A DNA stretch of 41,266 nt from NCBI RefSeq assembly GCF_900103415.1, contig NZ_FMXB01000023.1, positions 1-41,266 on the forward strand, written 5' to 3'. The notes under the pieces are model-generated. The model searched no databases. It had not been told where the DNA came from and saw only the letters and a program-made list of their open reading frames with translations. Below, piece after piece: positions 7,568-15,937 of this stretch (its first letter is position 1; every line of letters begins with the position of its first letter). The DNA is from Methanobrevibacter millerae. Its GTDB lineage: Archaea; Methanobacteriota; Methanobacteria; Methanobacteriales; Methanobacteriaceae. The position numbers were made by a program, and so were the translations under genes.

Positions 7568-8266
7568 ATGAAAGCTCCAATTATCGAAATATTCTCTTCA
7601 TTTCAAGGTGAAGGCTTATTAATAGGTCAGAGACAGATTTTTGTACGTTTTGCAGGCTGCAACCTGAATTGCGCATACTGCGATACGAAAAACAGCATTT
7701 CAAAAGATGACGGCATTCTCATGACGCCATCCGAAGTGGCCTCAAAAATCGAAAGTATTTTAACTCCGGACTGTCAAACAATATCTTTTACAGGTGGTGA
7801 ACCCTCACTGTATCCGGACTTTATCAATGAAGTGTCACGTCTTACAAATCTTGATATAATGCTGGAAACTAACGGGACTTTACCTGATAATATTGATTTA
7901 ATTGATAATTTGGATATGGTATCTCTTGACATTAAGCTAAAAGAGCATTTTGAAGGCGATTTTAAAGAAGATATTTTTTTAAATGAAATTAAATCACTAA
8001 ATTTATTAATAGAGAAATCTATAAATGTATATTGTAAAGTAGTTATATTACCACAGTTAAATTTGGAGTCATTTGAAGAGGTAATTAAAAAAATTGATGA
8101 AGAGATAATTGATAAGAATAACGTTCAAATTATTATACAGCCGTCAAGTCCGCTAAACGATTGGGAAAATCTTTCCTCTCGCTTATTCGAATTTTCAGAG
8201 GCTGCCGGCAAATATTTTGAAGTTTCCACCATTCCCCAAATTCATAAAATTTTGAATATTGAATAA
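7568..8266 (+). CDS. queE: 7-carboxy-7-deazaguanine synthase QueE
   Basis: 232-residue radical SAM enzyme that contracts 6-carboxy-tetrahydropterin to 7-carboxy-7-deazaguanine, the precursor of preQ0. The 4Fe-4S motif is C31-NLN-C35-AY-C38. The preceding I-F-x-S-F-Q-G-E-G and the following S-F-T-G-G-E-P-S motifs are typical of the family. Third gene of the DUF366-queD-queE operon. From about codon 100 the codon use becomes markedly more AT-rich than in the first half, which may be a sign of relaxed bias or recombination. The queC-type enzyme and transglycosylase are not in the window. Confidence 0.93.
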   Translation: MKAPIIEIFSSFQGEGLLIGQRQIFVRFAGCNLNCAYCDTKNSISKDDGILMTPSEVASKIESILTPDCQTISFTGGEPSLYPDFINEVSRLTNLDIMLETNGTLPDNIDLIDNLDMVSLDIKLKEHFEGDFKEDIFLNEIKSLNLLIEKSINVYCKVVILPQLNLESFEEVIKKIDEEIIDKNNVQIIIQPSSPLNDWENLSSRLFEFSEAAGKYFEVSTIPQIHKILNIE

Positions 8267-8309
8267 TGATTAAATTTAATGTGTGTAATTATAATTTAGA
8301 GGTGTATAA

Positions 8310-9251
8310 ATGAAAGAAAAAACATCCATTAACTTGAGAAAATCTATGAATAGAGGATCTGTAGAACAAGAAACTAAAATTCATGATAAACCTGGAGAAA
8401 TAATGAAGATTGCAACTTCAGACGTTGTATCAATTCCTCCTAGTAAAAGTATTAAGGATACTGCTAAAGTAATGATGGAACATGAATTCAGGAGATTGCC
8501 AATCACTGATCCTGGTTCCGGCAAAGTTTTAGGTATTGTAACAGTAATGGATATATTGGATTTCTTTGGTGGAGGAAATAAATTTAATATTATTGAGAAA
8601 AAATACGAAGACAACTTTTTAGCAGCTATTAATGAACCTGTACGTGAAATCATGTCACGTGATGTAATTTCATTATCCAGCAAATCTTCCATTAAAGAAG
8701 TTGTTGATTTGATGTTGGCAAAACAAATTGGAGCGCTCCCTCTTGTTGACGGCGACGATAAACTCGTCGGTATCGTAACTGAAAGGGATATCGCATTGTC
8801 ATTTGCAGGCGAATTGGATGAAAAGGCTGTACACGATTACATGACAACCAAAGTCTTCACTACCACTCCAGGTACTCCAATCGAAAGTGCCTGTAAGATT
8901 ATGGTCAGAAACGGCTTAAGAAGAATTCCTATTGTTGGAGGAGAAGCCGACATTTCAAAGGCAGCTAAAAAATTATTGGGAATCGTAACTTCAACTGATA
9001 TTATTCGTTTCTTAAACGCAAAAGAGTTATTTGATAATTTAAACTCCAATGCAGCAAGCAAAGTACTCGAAACTAAACTGTCTGATATCATGGTTAAGGA
9101 TGCAGTAATTGCAGAACCTGAAGACAGCATTAACGAAATCTGCGAATTATTCAAAATCAGCAACATCGGTGGAGTGCCTGTAGTCAGGGATAATGATGTA
9201 GTAGGTATCATAACTGAAAGGGATATCTTGAGAGCTATTAAAAACTTATAA
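8310..9251 (+). CDS. Protein with four CBS domains
   Basis: 313-residue cytoplasmic protein built of two Bateman modules (four CBS domains at about residues 30-90, 110-165, 170-235 and 250-312), with repeats such as S-I-K-E-V-V-D-L-M-L and G-I-V-T-E-R-D-I. CBS pairs bind adenine nucleotides or related ligands and usually act as energy or metabolite sensors. No catalytic domain is fused. A gaggtg ribosome-binding site precedes the ATG at 8310. A second four-CBS protein follows 15 bases later, so the two are probably co-transcribed and may form mixed complexes. The ligand is unknown. Confidence 0.88.
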   Translation: MKEKTSINLRKSMNRGSVEQETKIHDKPGEIMKIATSDVVSIPPSKSIKDTAKVMMEHEFRRLPITDPGSGKVLGIVTVMDILDFFGGGNKFNIIEKKYEDNFLAAINEPVREIMSRDVISLSSKSSIKEVVDLMLAKQIGALPLVDGDDKLVGIVTERDIALSFAGELDEKAVHDYMTTKVFTTTPGTPIESACKIMVRNGLRRIPIVGGEADISKAAKKLLGIVTSTDIIRFLNAKELFDNLNSNAASKVLETKLSDIMVKDAVIAEPEDSINEICELFKISNIGGVPVVRDNDVVGIITERDILRAIKNL

Positions 9252-9266
9252 TTATGGAGAATTAAT

Positions 9267-10067
9267 ATGCAAGTTAAAAATTTAATGTCTAAAACGCTAA
9301 TTACCATCGACAAAGACCAGAGTCTTGCCGATGCATTAAAATTACTTAGGAAAAATAGAATTTCCCGTCTTCCTGTTCTGAACAACAAGGAACTGGTGGG
9401 TATAATTTCAGAAAGAGACATTGCAGCTAAGCTTGGTTCTTCAAAATATGAAAGCATGCCTGCTTCAAGGCTTCACGTTTCATCCGTTATGGTCAAAGAC
9501 ATTATTACTGTTCCTCAGACCATGCAGCTTGATGAAGTGGCAAACATAATGCTTGAAAACGGAATCGGATCCGTGCCTGTCATGGAAGACGACAAAATGG
9601 TCGGTATCGTTTCAAAAGCTGACTTCGTCACATTGGCCGTAGATGGCGAATACGACAAAATCTGTACAAAGGATTTAATGACCAAGGATGTAAAGACTGT
9701 TTCTCCATCCGAAAGGCTTATCCACGCAAGAAGAGTAAGTCTCGATTCAAAAGTCGGCAGACTGCCAGTTCTTGATGACAGCGAACTTGTCGGAATGATT
9801 ACTTCCAAAGACCTTATGAGGGCATTCATCGACTTCAGGAAAAAGGTTCCTGAAAAGTATCAGAAATCCCAAATCAAGGAAGTGCTCGTTGAAGACATCA
9901 TGTCCACAAACCTTACCGTCGTAAGCAAGGACACCTGCATTTCAGAGGTCTCAAAAATCATGATGGACACCGGCTACAACGGTTTGCCTGTTGTGGAAGA
10001 CGATGAGCTTATTGGAATCGTAACCCAAACAGATATCCTAAGGCTCATTGCAAAACTCGAAGCATAG
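9267..10067 (+). CDS. Second protein with four CBS domains
   Basis: 266-residue protein consisting of four CBS domains with almost no linker, starting directly in the first one (M-Q-V-K-N-L-M-S-K-T-L-I-T-I). It is a paralogue of the preceding gene, with recurring G-I-(V/I)-(S/T)-x-(R/K)-D motifs. A nucleotide-sensing role is inferred from the family. The close spacing to its neighbour argues for a common transcript. A T-rich tract after the stop (10092-10110) may terminate it before pheA. Confidence 0.87.
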   Translation: MQVKNLMSKTLITIDKDQSLADALKLLRKNRISRLPVLNNKELVGIISERDIAAKLGSSKYESMPASRLHVSSVMVKDIITVPQTMQLDEVANIMLENGIGSVPVMEDDKMVGIVSKADFVTLAVDGEYDKICTKDLMTKDVKTVSPSERLIHARRVSLDSKVGRLPVLDDSELVGMITSKDLMRAFIDFRKKVPEKYQKSQIKEVLVEDIMSTNLTVVSKDTCISEVSKIMMDTGYNGLPVVEDDELIGIVTQTDILRLIAKLEA

Positions 10068-10126
10068 TGTAGCTATAATTAGCTATACTTTAAAATTTTT
10101 TCTTTTTTTCATTTCAAGGTGGTATT

Positions 10127-10933
10127 ATTTCTGAATTAATCTCTTTTTTAGGTCCCAGGGGAACATTTACCCATGAAGCGGCGTCAACAATAGGCGATAA
10201 TCTAATCCCGTACTGTACGATTCCCGCAATAATGGAAAGCATCGTTTCGGGAGAATGCAACAAGGGCGTAGTGCCTATTGAAAACTCAATTGAAGGCTCC
10301 GTCGGCATAACTCTCGACTCCTTAGCCCATAAATATGACTTAAACATCGTCGGTGAAATCGTTCTGCCGATCAATCAGAATTTAATCGTAAATCCTGGAA
10401 CAAGCCTTGATGACATTGATGATGTCTATTCACACGCCCAGGCGATTGCCCAGTGCCAGGATTTCATCAGTTCAAATAATATTCAGCCCCATTATGCGGT
10501 AAGTACGGCAAGGGCTGCAAAAGGCATCATAGGACACAAGTCCAAGGCAGCTATCGGAAACGCCAAAAGTGCCGAGCTGTACGGCCTTGAAATACTTAAG
10601 GCCAATATCCAGGATGTTTCAAACAATGAAACCCGTTTTGTCGTTTTATCTACACAAGACACTGAGCCTACCGGCAGGGACAAGACCTCAATAATATTTT
10701 CAATCTATGAGGATCGTCCTGGAATGCTTTATAAGATACTTGGAATCTTTGAAAGGGAACACATTAACTTAACTAAAATCGAATCAAGGCCTTCCAAGGA
10801 AGGTTTGGGCAAGTATATCTTTTTTGCCGATTTTAACGGTCATCAAAAAGATGAAACAATTAAAGGCATAATAAAAGAAATCGATGATAATACTTATTTT
10901 TTAAAAGTTCTGGGTTCATACCCTGAATTTTAA
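10127..10933 (+). CDS. pheA: Prephenate dehydratase with C-terminal ACT domain
   Basis: 268-residue enzyme that makes phenylpyruvate from prephenate for phenylalanine synthesis. The catalytic domain shows F-L-G-P-R-G-T-F-T-H-E-A at residues 7-18, P-I-E-N-S-I-E-G-S-V, and N-E-T-R-F with the catalytic Thr. The ACT domain that senses phenylalanine shows E-D-R-P-G-M-L and E-S-R-P. An ATG at 10232 would remove the first conserved block. Between the upstream in-frame stop at 10091 and that block there is no ATG, GTG or TTG. ATT at 10127 (or 10124), just behind aaggtgg at 10116-10122, is the best start and gives the normal family length. Confidence 0.93.
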   Translation: MSELISFLGPRGTFTHEAASTIGDNLIPYCTIPAIMESIVSGECNKGVVPIENSIEGSVGITLDSLAHKYDLNIVGEIVLPINQNLIVNPGTSLDDIDDVYSHAQAIAQCQDFISSNNIQPHYAVSTARAAKGIIGHKSKAAIGNAKSAELYGLEILKANIQDVSNNETRFVVLSTQDTEPTGRDKTSIIFSIYEDRPGMLYKILGIFEREHINLTKIESRPSKEGLGKYIFFADFNGHQKDETIKGIIKEIDDNTYFLKVLGSYPEF

Positions 10934-10993
10934 GAAAACTTTAAATTATTGTTTCAATATAATAATTAATATTAATAATTTAGGAGGGTTGGT

Positions 10994-11674
10994 ATGTCCA
11001 CAGATAAAGATAAACTTCTTCAAATAATGGCCAGTCTGGAATCAGATTACGCTCATGGAAAGATATCCAGAGAAAAGTATATTTATTTCCGTTCAAAATA
11101 TGAAGACAAGCTTAATGCTTTGGATGCAAGAGAGGCTACCAATAGAATCAGATCAATGCAGGGAAAACCTTCCGATTCTCCTAAAAAGGTTGAAAAACCT
11201 AGTGAAAAAGAAATAAAAGAGAAAGAGGATTTAGTTCAAAAATACATCATAAATCCTAAAAAGGGTGACAAGCAGCTTAAGGAAAAGACTCCAATGGATT
11301 CAGGTACCTTCAAGCTTGTAGCCATTTTGATTTTGGCTGTCGGCTTTACCGTCGGCGCCGCATTTGGTGTATTCAATTTTGATTTCCAAACCTTTTCAGA
11401 AACCAATGCTGTAGCTATCGTTACCGATACCGCATTTCCTGATGTTGCAGACATTCATGTAAATACTACAAAAACGGTCAGCAACACCACATATGTCCAG
11501 AATACGACGGATTCGTCCTCGGTACAGACTTACCAGGACACTTCAACCCAGAGCGTCGATACGAGCCAGAGTTCAAGTCAGAGCTCAAGTCAGACTCCTA
11601 GTCAGAGTCCGTCTCAGGATTCAGGTTCACAGGCTCCGTCTCAGGATTCAGGTTCACAGGCTCAAGCAGGATAG
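10994..11674 (+). CDS. Single-pass membrane protein with Ser/Gln-rich tail
   Basis: 226 residues. The N-terminal ~90 are charged and helical (A-S-L-E-S-D-Y-A-H-G-K-I-S-R-E-K-Y), resembling a short SHOCT-like or coiled-coil oligomerisation segment. A transmembrane helix follows at about 108-128. The outside part has Thr/Asn-rich sequence ending in tandem S-Q-S-S units and two copies of S-Q-D-S-G-S-Q-A. No known function. A ggagggttggt ribosome-binding site supports the ATG. The next gene starts 28 bases on and is also membrane-anchored, so they may work together at the cell surface. Confidence 0.72.
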   Translation: MSTDKDKLLQIMASLESDYAHGKISREKYIYFRSKYEDKLNALDAREATNRIRSMQGKPSDSPKKVEKPSEKEIKEKEDLVQKYIINPKKGDKQLKEKTPMDSGTFKLVAILILAVGFTVGAAFGVFNFDFQTFSETNAVAIVTDTAFPDVADIHVNTTKTVSNTTYVQNTTDSSSVQTYQDTSTQSVDTSQSSSQSSSQTPSQSPSQDSGSQAPSQDSGSQAQAG

Positions 11675-11701
11675 GAATGATTTAATTTAAACGGTGAATA
11701 T

Positions 11702-12280
11702 ATGAAGAAATTAACTATAATAGGAGCTGTAGTGCTTATATTAATTATTGCAGTTTGCGGATACATTGTTCTAAATGATATCCAATTCAATGCAGGAAGC
11801 AGTAAAAATACAGGCAGTACCAATGAATCCGTTACTATGCTATCCATTTCAAAAGGCGGTGTCACAATAGAATATCCTTCCAATTGGGTAATGTCCCAGG
11901 CAACTTCAAACAATTCCGTATTGGCAATCTCAAAAGCCAGTTCAGTGGACAATCTTGAAGTCGGCCAGGTTAACATACACGTTGAGAAAAAGGATTTCAC
12001 GGGCGACTTTGACCGCTTCGTAAACAGCACTTACAATAACATTCAGGCCGATGAGGCCTTCGATCTGGTATCCTCAGGCGAAGTGGACCTTAACGGCGAG
12101 AGGGTTCTTCAGTACATCTACACTTCCTCATCAAATAACGGTGTCGTCAAACAGCACAAGGCATTATGGTTCGACAGGGGAAATGAAGCTTACGTTGTCA
12201 TGTACAGTGCTCCTATCGATAAGTATGAGGTTAACCTGCCTGCTGCAGACTACATTATCCAGCATATCAAAATCAACTAA
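11702..12280 (+). CDS. Membrane-anchored PsbP-like protein
   Basis: 192 residues. An N-terminal hydrophobic anchor spans residues 4-25, then comes a short Gly/Ser/Asn-rich linker. The remaining ~145 residues have the PsbP-like pattern found widely in Methanobacteriales: G-V-T-I-E-Y-P-S-N-W, a middle beta-rich part, L-N-G-E-R-V-L-Q-Y, and a final stretch on import or stability (A-Y-V-V-M-Y-S-A-P). The function of these archaeal proteins is not established. An acggtga element 4 bases before the ATG fits a ribosome-binding site. Likely co-transcribed with the preceding gene. Confidence 0.75.
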   Translation: MKKLTIIGAVVLILIIAVCGYIVLNDIQFNAGSSKNTGSTNESVTMLSISKGGVTIEYPSNWVMSQATSNNSVLAISKASSVDNLEVGQVNIHVEKKDFTGDFDRFVNSTYNNIQADEAFDLVSSGEVDLNGERVLQYIYTSSSNNGVVKQHKALWFDRGNEAYVVMYSAPIDKYEVNLPAADYIIQHIKIN

Positions 12281-12308
12281 TTTTATTTATTTTTTTAGAG
12301 GTATTATC

Positions 12309-12818
12309 ATGATTGTATTATGCGTTACGGGCAGCGTGGCTGCCACACAATCAGTTAAATTGGCTAGAGAATTCAAAAGACAGGGCATTGATGTCAAATG
12401 CTTCATGAGCGAGGCCGCCTGCAAAATCATCCATCCTAATTCCATGGAGTTTGCAACCGGCAGCGAAGCGATAACGGAACTTACGGGCAATATCGAGCAT
12501 GTAAGGTATGCCCAGGAGGATTTGATACTTGTAGCTCCGGCTACCGCAAATACCATCTCAAAATTCGCTCATAAGATTGCCGACAATCCGATTTCCACAT
12601 TGCTGATAACGGCATACGGTCATGACACTCCGATTCTTTTCGTTCCGTCAATGCACGATTCAATGTTTAAGGCAATCGAGGAAAACATCGAAAAGATCAA
12701 AGCAGAAGGATCAGCATATTTCATGCCTCCGGTAATGGATGAGGGAAAGGCAAAGTTCCCGTCCAAGGACGATATAGTCATGGAATCCTTAAGATGCATT
12801 AACCTGAATAAGAAGTGA
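12309..12818 (+). CDS. coaC: Phosphopantothenoylcysteine decarboxylase (CoaC half)
   Basis: 169-residue flavoprotein that decarboxylates 4'-phosphopantothenoylcysteine in coenzyme A synthesis. It shows the flavoprotein start M-I-V-L-C-V-T-G-S-V-A-A, the A-P-A-T-A-N-T segment with active-site Asn, and P-S-M-H-D-S-M near the decarboxylase site. The ATG at 12309 with gaggt upstream is chosen; a longer reading from 12051 only overlaps the previous gene in another frame. In most prokaryotes this domain is fused to the CoaB ligase. Here it stops at TGA and coaB begins with an overlapping GTG in the -1 frame. Confidence 0.92.
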   Translation: MIVLCVTGSVAATQSVKLAREFKRQGIDVKCFMSEAACKIIHPNSMEFATGSEAITELTGNIEHVRYAQEDLILVAPATANTISKFAHKIADNPISTLLITAYGHDTPILFVPSMHDSMFKAIEENIEKIKAEGSAYFMPPVMDEGKAKFPSKDDIVMESLRCINLNKK

Positions 12819-13474
12819 TTACCATTCGAGGAAAAAAAGTTTTAATCAGTCTTGGAGGAACGTTCGAGCCTATAGATTCCGTAAGGGGAATCACCAACAA
12901 GTCCTCCGGAAAGATGGGCCTTGCCCTTGCAAAGCAGGCATATATCCTGGGAGCAGACGTTACTTTGGTTGTTGCCAATGTCAGCGTTGAGATTTCACCC
13001 CTTTTTAATGTAATTCCCGTTGAAACTTCCAAACAGATGGCCAAAGCTATTTTTGAAATCGTTAAGGATTTTGACATTTTCATTTCAACGGCTGCCGTTT
13101 CGGATTTTGAGGTCGTCGAGAGAAAAAGCAGAAAAATTGATTCAGATTCCTCGCTAGCCATCAACCTGAAGCCGACGGTTAAAATCATTCGCCAGATTAA
13201 AAAGATCAATCCGTCAATATTTCTTGTGGGATTCAAGGCGGAATTCAACATATCTCGTGAAGACATAATCTACTGTGCCCACAAGCAGATTAATGATGCC
13301 GGAACCGATCTGGTCGTTGCAAATGACGTTTCACGCAAGGACTGTAATTTCGGGTCCGATAAAAACGAGGTTTTAATCATTGACGATGAGGTCATGACGG
13401 TTCCGCTTGCAAGCAAGGACGAAATAGCCAAAACCATCATGGAAGTCATTTCTAAAAAGACTACATGTAGATAA
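12815..13474 (+). CDS. coaB: Phosphopantothenate-cysteine ligase (CoaB half)
   Basis: 219-residue enzyme that joins phosphopantothenate to cysteine; the product is the substrate of the adjacent CoaC. The nucleotide-binding start is K-K-V-L-I-S-L-G-G-T-F-E-P-I-D with R-G-I-T-N-K-S-S-G-K-M-G. The later A-A-V-S-D-F and N-L-K-P-T-V-K-I segments are CoaB-specific, including the Lys of the K-x-K-K-like loop region. GTG at 12815 overlaps the coaC stop (GTGA), with only a weak ribosome-binding site, so translation probably depends on coaC. The combined length equals a normal bifunctional CoaBC, so the fusion has been split at the linker. A sequencing frameshift is the alternative. Confidence 0.92.
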   Translation: MITIRGKKVLISLGGTFEPIDSVRGITNKSSGKMGLALAKQAYILGADVTLVVANVSVEISPLFNVIPVETSKQMAKAIFEIVKDFDIFISTAAVSDFEVVERKSRKIDSDSSLAINLKPTVKIIRQIKKINPSIFLVGFKAEFNISREDIIYCAHKQINDAGTDLVVANDVSRKDCNFGSDKNEVLIIDDEVMTVPLASKDEIAKTIMEVISKKTTCR

Positions 13475-14077
13475 CGCTAATGATTTTACATTTTCTTTTC
13501 AATGTCATGCATAATTAATGCATTAATGATTAATTATATTGATTTATTTTTCGAAGCCATTAATTTAATAATTCGTTCATTGCAAATGCTTGACGGAAAT
13601 TTTCATCCTGTTTTTTGATAATATTTTTTTAGGCATGGCTCAATTAACTTTTAAGCTTTTTATTTTTAAATCATTAACTTGCACATATCTAATTTATCCA
13701 AAGTTTTGTGTGAAATAACTGAAAATTAATATTGCTTTTTTTGTGATATATGAAGGGTTAATGATAGCTTTTTAGTAATACTTTTTTGAAAAAAAGACAG
13801 TATTTTAGCTTAAAAATTAAAATTCATAAAAAAGAGTTTTTGACAAAAAGAAGTTCAATCCTTTAGGATTTACATAAATGAAGTGATTAGTAGAGTGAAT
13901 TTACCTAAAGGATTATTGAGTGAACTTTTTTTTTATTTGCATTAGCATATATTATATTTAATTTTATGGTATAAAAAGCTATCGAAGTAATACTTTTTCG
14001 GGTATTTTTTAACATTTTTTAATAATATTTTAAAGAAGTTTTTCATCTATTGTGGAATGAAAAACAACTATTTTTTT
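13475..14077. other. 600-bp gene-free, AT-rich region between convergent genes
   Basis: No convincing coding frame. It contains a strong hairpin followed by ten T (separate entry), flanked by a 12-bp perfect inverted repeat, gatagcttttta at 13763-13774 and taaaaagctatc at 13972-13983. agtaatacttttt occurs directly repeated after each arm (13774 and 13986). It is long for a region between two gene ends in this compact genome, so it may hold a non-coding RNA. Confidence 0.5.
13853..13934 (+). terminator. Long hairpin followed by a T-tract (terminator or small RNA 3' end)
   Basis: A 10-bp perfect stem, atcctttagg (13858-13867) with cctaaaggat (13904-13913), is extended outward by gttca/tgaac (13853-13857 and 13921-13925) across a 7-base bulge. 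It is followed by ten T at 13925-13934. The loop is 36 bases. It sits between convergent coaB and flpA genes, several hundred bases from either, so it is far for a simple gene terminator. It could be the 3' end of an unannotated RNA. Confidence 0.5.
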
Positions 14078-14719
14078 TTAAAAATTTTTCTCTATGAGAA
14101 ATGAGATATGGTCTTTTTCGTAAGGTTCCAGTTTCACTTTTTCGATAATTTTAAAACCTTTCTCTTTCAATTTCTTCTCTTCTTGTTTGAAAATCTTTTT
14201 AGGCTTCTGTACCACGTCGATGCTTCGAGCCTTAATCATCAATATTCCCAATGCATCATCCTTTGCGAACATGTTCATGTTTCTCATAAAGAGGTTCGTC
14301 TGGGTAGGCTGGGCAACATCGCAGTATAATAAGTCAACCTTTTCAACAAGGTTCATGTATTCTTTAGGCTTTGTAGCATCACCGAGTATAGGGTAAATAT
14401 TGGGCCTCTGGCGTGACAGCCGGGTTAACTTCTTGGCGGTCACAGGAGAAAACTCAACCGCATATACTTTTCCCTCATATGCAATGTCTGAAATGTGGGA
14501 AACGGTCGTACCGGTTGAAGCTCCGAGATATAACACCTTGGAGTCATTTTCAATTCTTAAATTATTAAGTCCGTTTAGGATGGCGGCAGCAAGTTTTGAC
14601 CTTCTCGGATTCCATATCCTGTATTCGGCCTCTTCCTCAATCAGCTCTTCGCCGTAGACTGAAATTCCAGGGGTCAAATTTCTGGTTGCGACCTGATCGT
14701 CCTTTAAAAAAACATCCAT
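14078..14719 (-). CDS. flpA: Fibrillarin-like 2'-O-methyltransferase FlpA
   Basis: 213-residue SAM-dependent methyltransferase of the archaeal box C/D RNP, which methylates rRNA and tRNA ribose 2'-OH under guide-RNA direction. Visible motifs are R-I-W-N-P-x-R-S-K-L-A-A, the SAM-binding V-L-Y-L-G-A-S-T-G-T-T, the acidic end of beta-2 (Y-A-V-E-F-S) and L-L-Y-C-D-V-A-Q-P. The C-terminal K-L-E-P-Y-E-K-D-H matches fibrillarins. It lies 3 bases after nop5, its structural partner, with an aaggagga ribosome-binding site inside the nop5 end. Confidence 0.95.
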   Translation of the reverse strand: MDVFLKDDQVATRNLTPGISVYGEELIEEEAEYRIWNPRRSKLAAAILNGLNNLRIENDSKVLYLGASTGTTVSHISDIAYEGKVYAVEFSPVTAKKLTRLSRQRPNIYPILGDATKPKEYMNLVEKVDLLYCDVAQPTQTNLFMRNMNMFAKDDALGILMIKARSIDVVQKPKKIFKQEEKKLKEKGFKIIEKVKLEPYEKDHISFLIEKNF

Positions 14720-14722
14720 TTT

Positions 14723-15856
14723 CTATTTCCTCCTTCTTTTTTTGCCTTTTTTACTCTTCTTTTTGCCCTTTTTCTTTTCTTCACTTCGTTTCTTTGACGT
14801 CTTTGTTGGAAACGGATTGTTTTTTTCTATCTCTTCTGCCTTTGATTTGAATTCATCGAATATCTTTTCATCAAAGTCATGGGTGAAAACGTCCTTTCTC
14901 ACGGCCAGTGATATTCTTGATGCAAGCAGCCTGGCAATCTTTCCCCGATTCCACCATTTTGCGCCCCTGACCTGGGGATGCTGGTATATCAGACCGTATT
15001 TAGGCGGCCTGTCTCCGCTTTTCAGATGCCTGAATAAGGCCTTTTCAGCACCCATTATCTGAACCGTGCTTGATGGATAGCTTGCAAGCCTTTTAAGTCC
15101 GCCGGCATGTGATATCAGTTTGGCACCCAGTGATGAGCCCACCAATAGTTTCAAATTAGGAGCGACGGATTCCATCTTCTCGTCAATGTAGTCAATAATG
15201 TTTTTTCTGGTCTGCTGAAGCTCATAAATCGATTTGGCGTAATTGTTCATTATTTCAAGGTCGTTTGGATCTATGTCCTCTTCAATGTCCAGCATGTCTT
15301 CGGGAAAGGCATCGATTTTTGCGTTGATGATTTCCTCTTTTGTCTTGTTTTCATAAATCAGCTTGATATATGTCTCATTGTTTTTTATTAAATCCATTTC
15401 AGGGAAATAAAGAGCATACCATTCGCGTATCCTCTCGATTAACCGTGCAATTGACTCATCAATCTCGTCAATGGAGTTGATTGCCTGAATCAGGTGCTTG
15501 TCCTCTGATGACTGGGCCTTTTTCATCCTGTAGATGGCCAGCTTCTGATAGATTTCATTGTCGCAGTCCAGTTCATATTCGCTTCTTAAAAAATCTCCCG
15601 CCTTGTTGGGATTAAGCACCCTTACTTTTTCGCAGCCGTAATCTGACGCTCTCTTGTTTGATTCTATAATGATTGAATCGTAATCTCGAGCCAGTTCATC
15701 AATCAATTCCCTTTCCTCTGATGGAATTTCCTTATTGTCAATTTCAATGAGTTTTTGAAGGATTTCATCCTCTTTGAATAACTTTTCCTTAATTAATGCA
15801 TTGTCCTCGTTAAAAGCATAAAATCCCTTGATAGAGTAAGTAATATAACATTCCAT
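14723..15856 (-). CDS. nop5: C/D box RNP core protein Nop5 (Nop56/58 homologue)
   Basis: 377-residue scaffold of the box C/D methylation complex. It has an N-terminal domain that binds fibrillarin, a central coiled coil (about 120-260) and the NOP domain near the end with L-V-G-S-S-L-G-A-K-L-I-S-H-A-G-G-L and G-A-E-K-A-L-F-R-H-L. The last ~25 residues are a Lys/Arg/Ser-rich tail (KKRSEEKKKGKKKSKKG...) typical of the family. Forms an operon with flpA directly downstream. It is transcribed divergently from the coiled-coil gene at 15938. Confidence 0.95.
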   Translation of the reverse strand: MECYITYSIKGFYAFNEDNALIKEKLFKEDEILQKLIEIDNKEIPSEERELIDELARDYDSIIIESNKRASDYGCEKVRVLNPNKAGDFLRSEYELDCDNEIYQKLAIYRMKKAQSSEDKHLIQAINSIDEIDESIARLIERIREWYALYFPEMDLIKNNETYIKLIYENKTKEEIINAKIDAFPEDMLDIEEDIDPNDLEIMNNYAKSIYELQQTRKNIIDYIDEKMESVAPNLKLLVGSSLGAKLISHAGGLKRLASYPSSTVQIMGAEKALFRHLKSGDRPPKYGLIYQHPQVRGAKWWNRGKIARLLASRISLAVRKDVFTHDFDEKIFDEFKSKAEEIEKNNPFPTKTSKKRSEEKKKGKKKSKKGKKRRRK

Positions 15857-15937
15857 GTTCTTAAATTATTTTCTTTATTTCTAATATATTTTGGCTTTCA
15901 AAAAGTTTATTATCATTTGAATTCAAATATTTCTGTA

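Noticed and set aside
10114-10374. Open frames on the opposite strand of pheA, CBS and many other genes
   Set aside because: They are shadow frames without ribosome-binding sites or recognisable sequence, lying over well-identified genes.
12051-12308. Long N-terminal extension of coaC
   Set aside because: It overlaps the PsbP-like gene in another frame and lacks homology; the ATG at 12309 has a ribosome-binding site and the conserved flavoprotein start.
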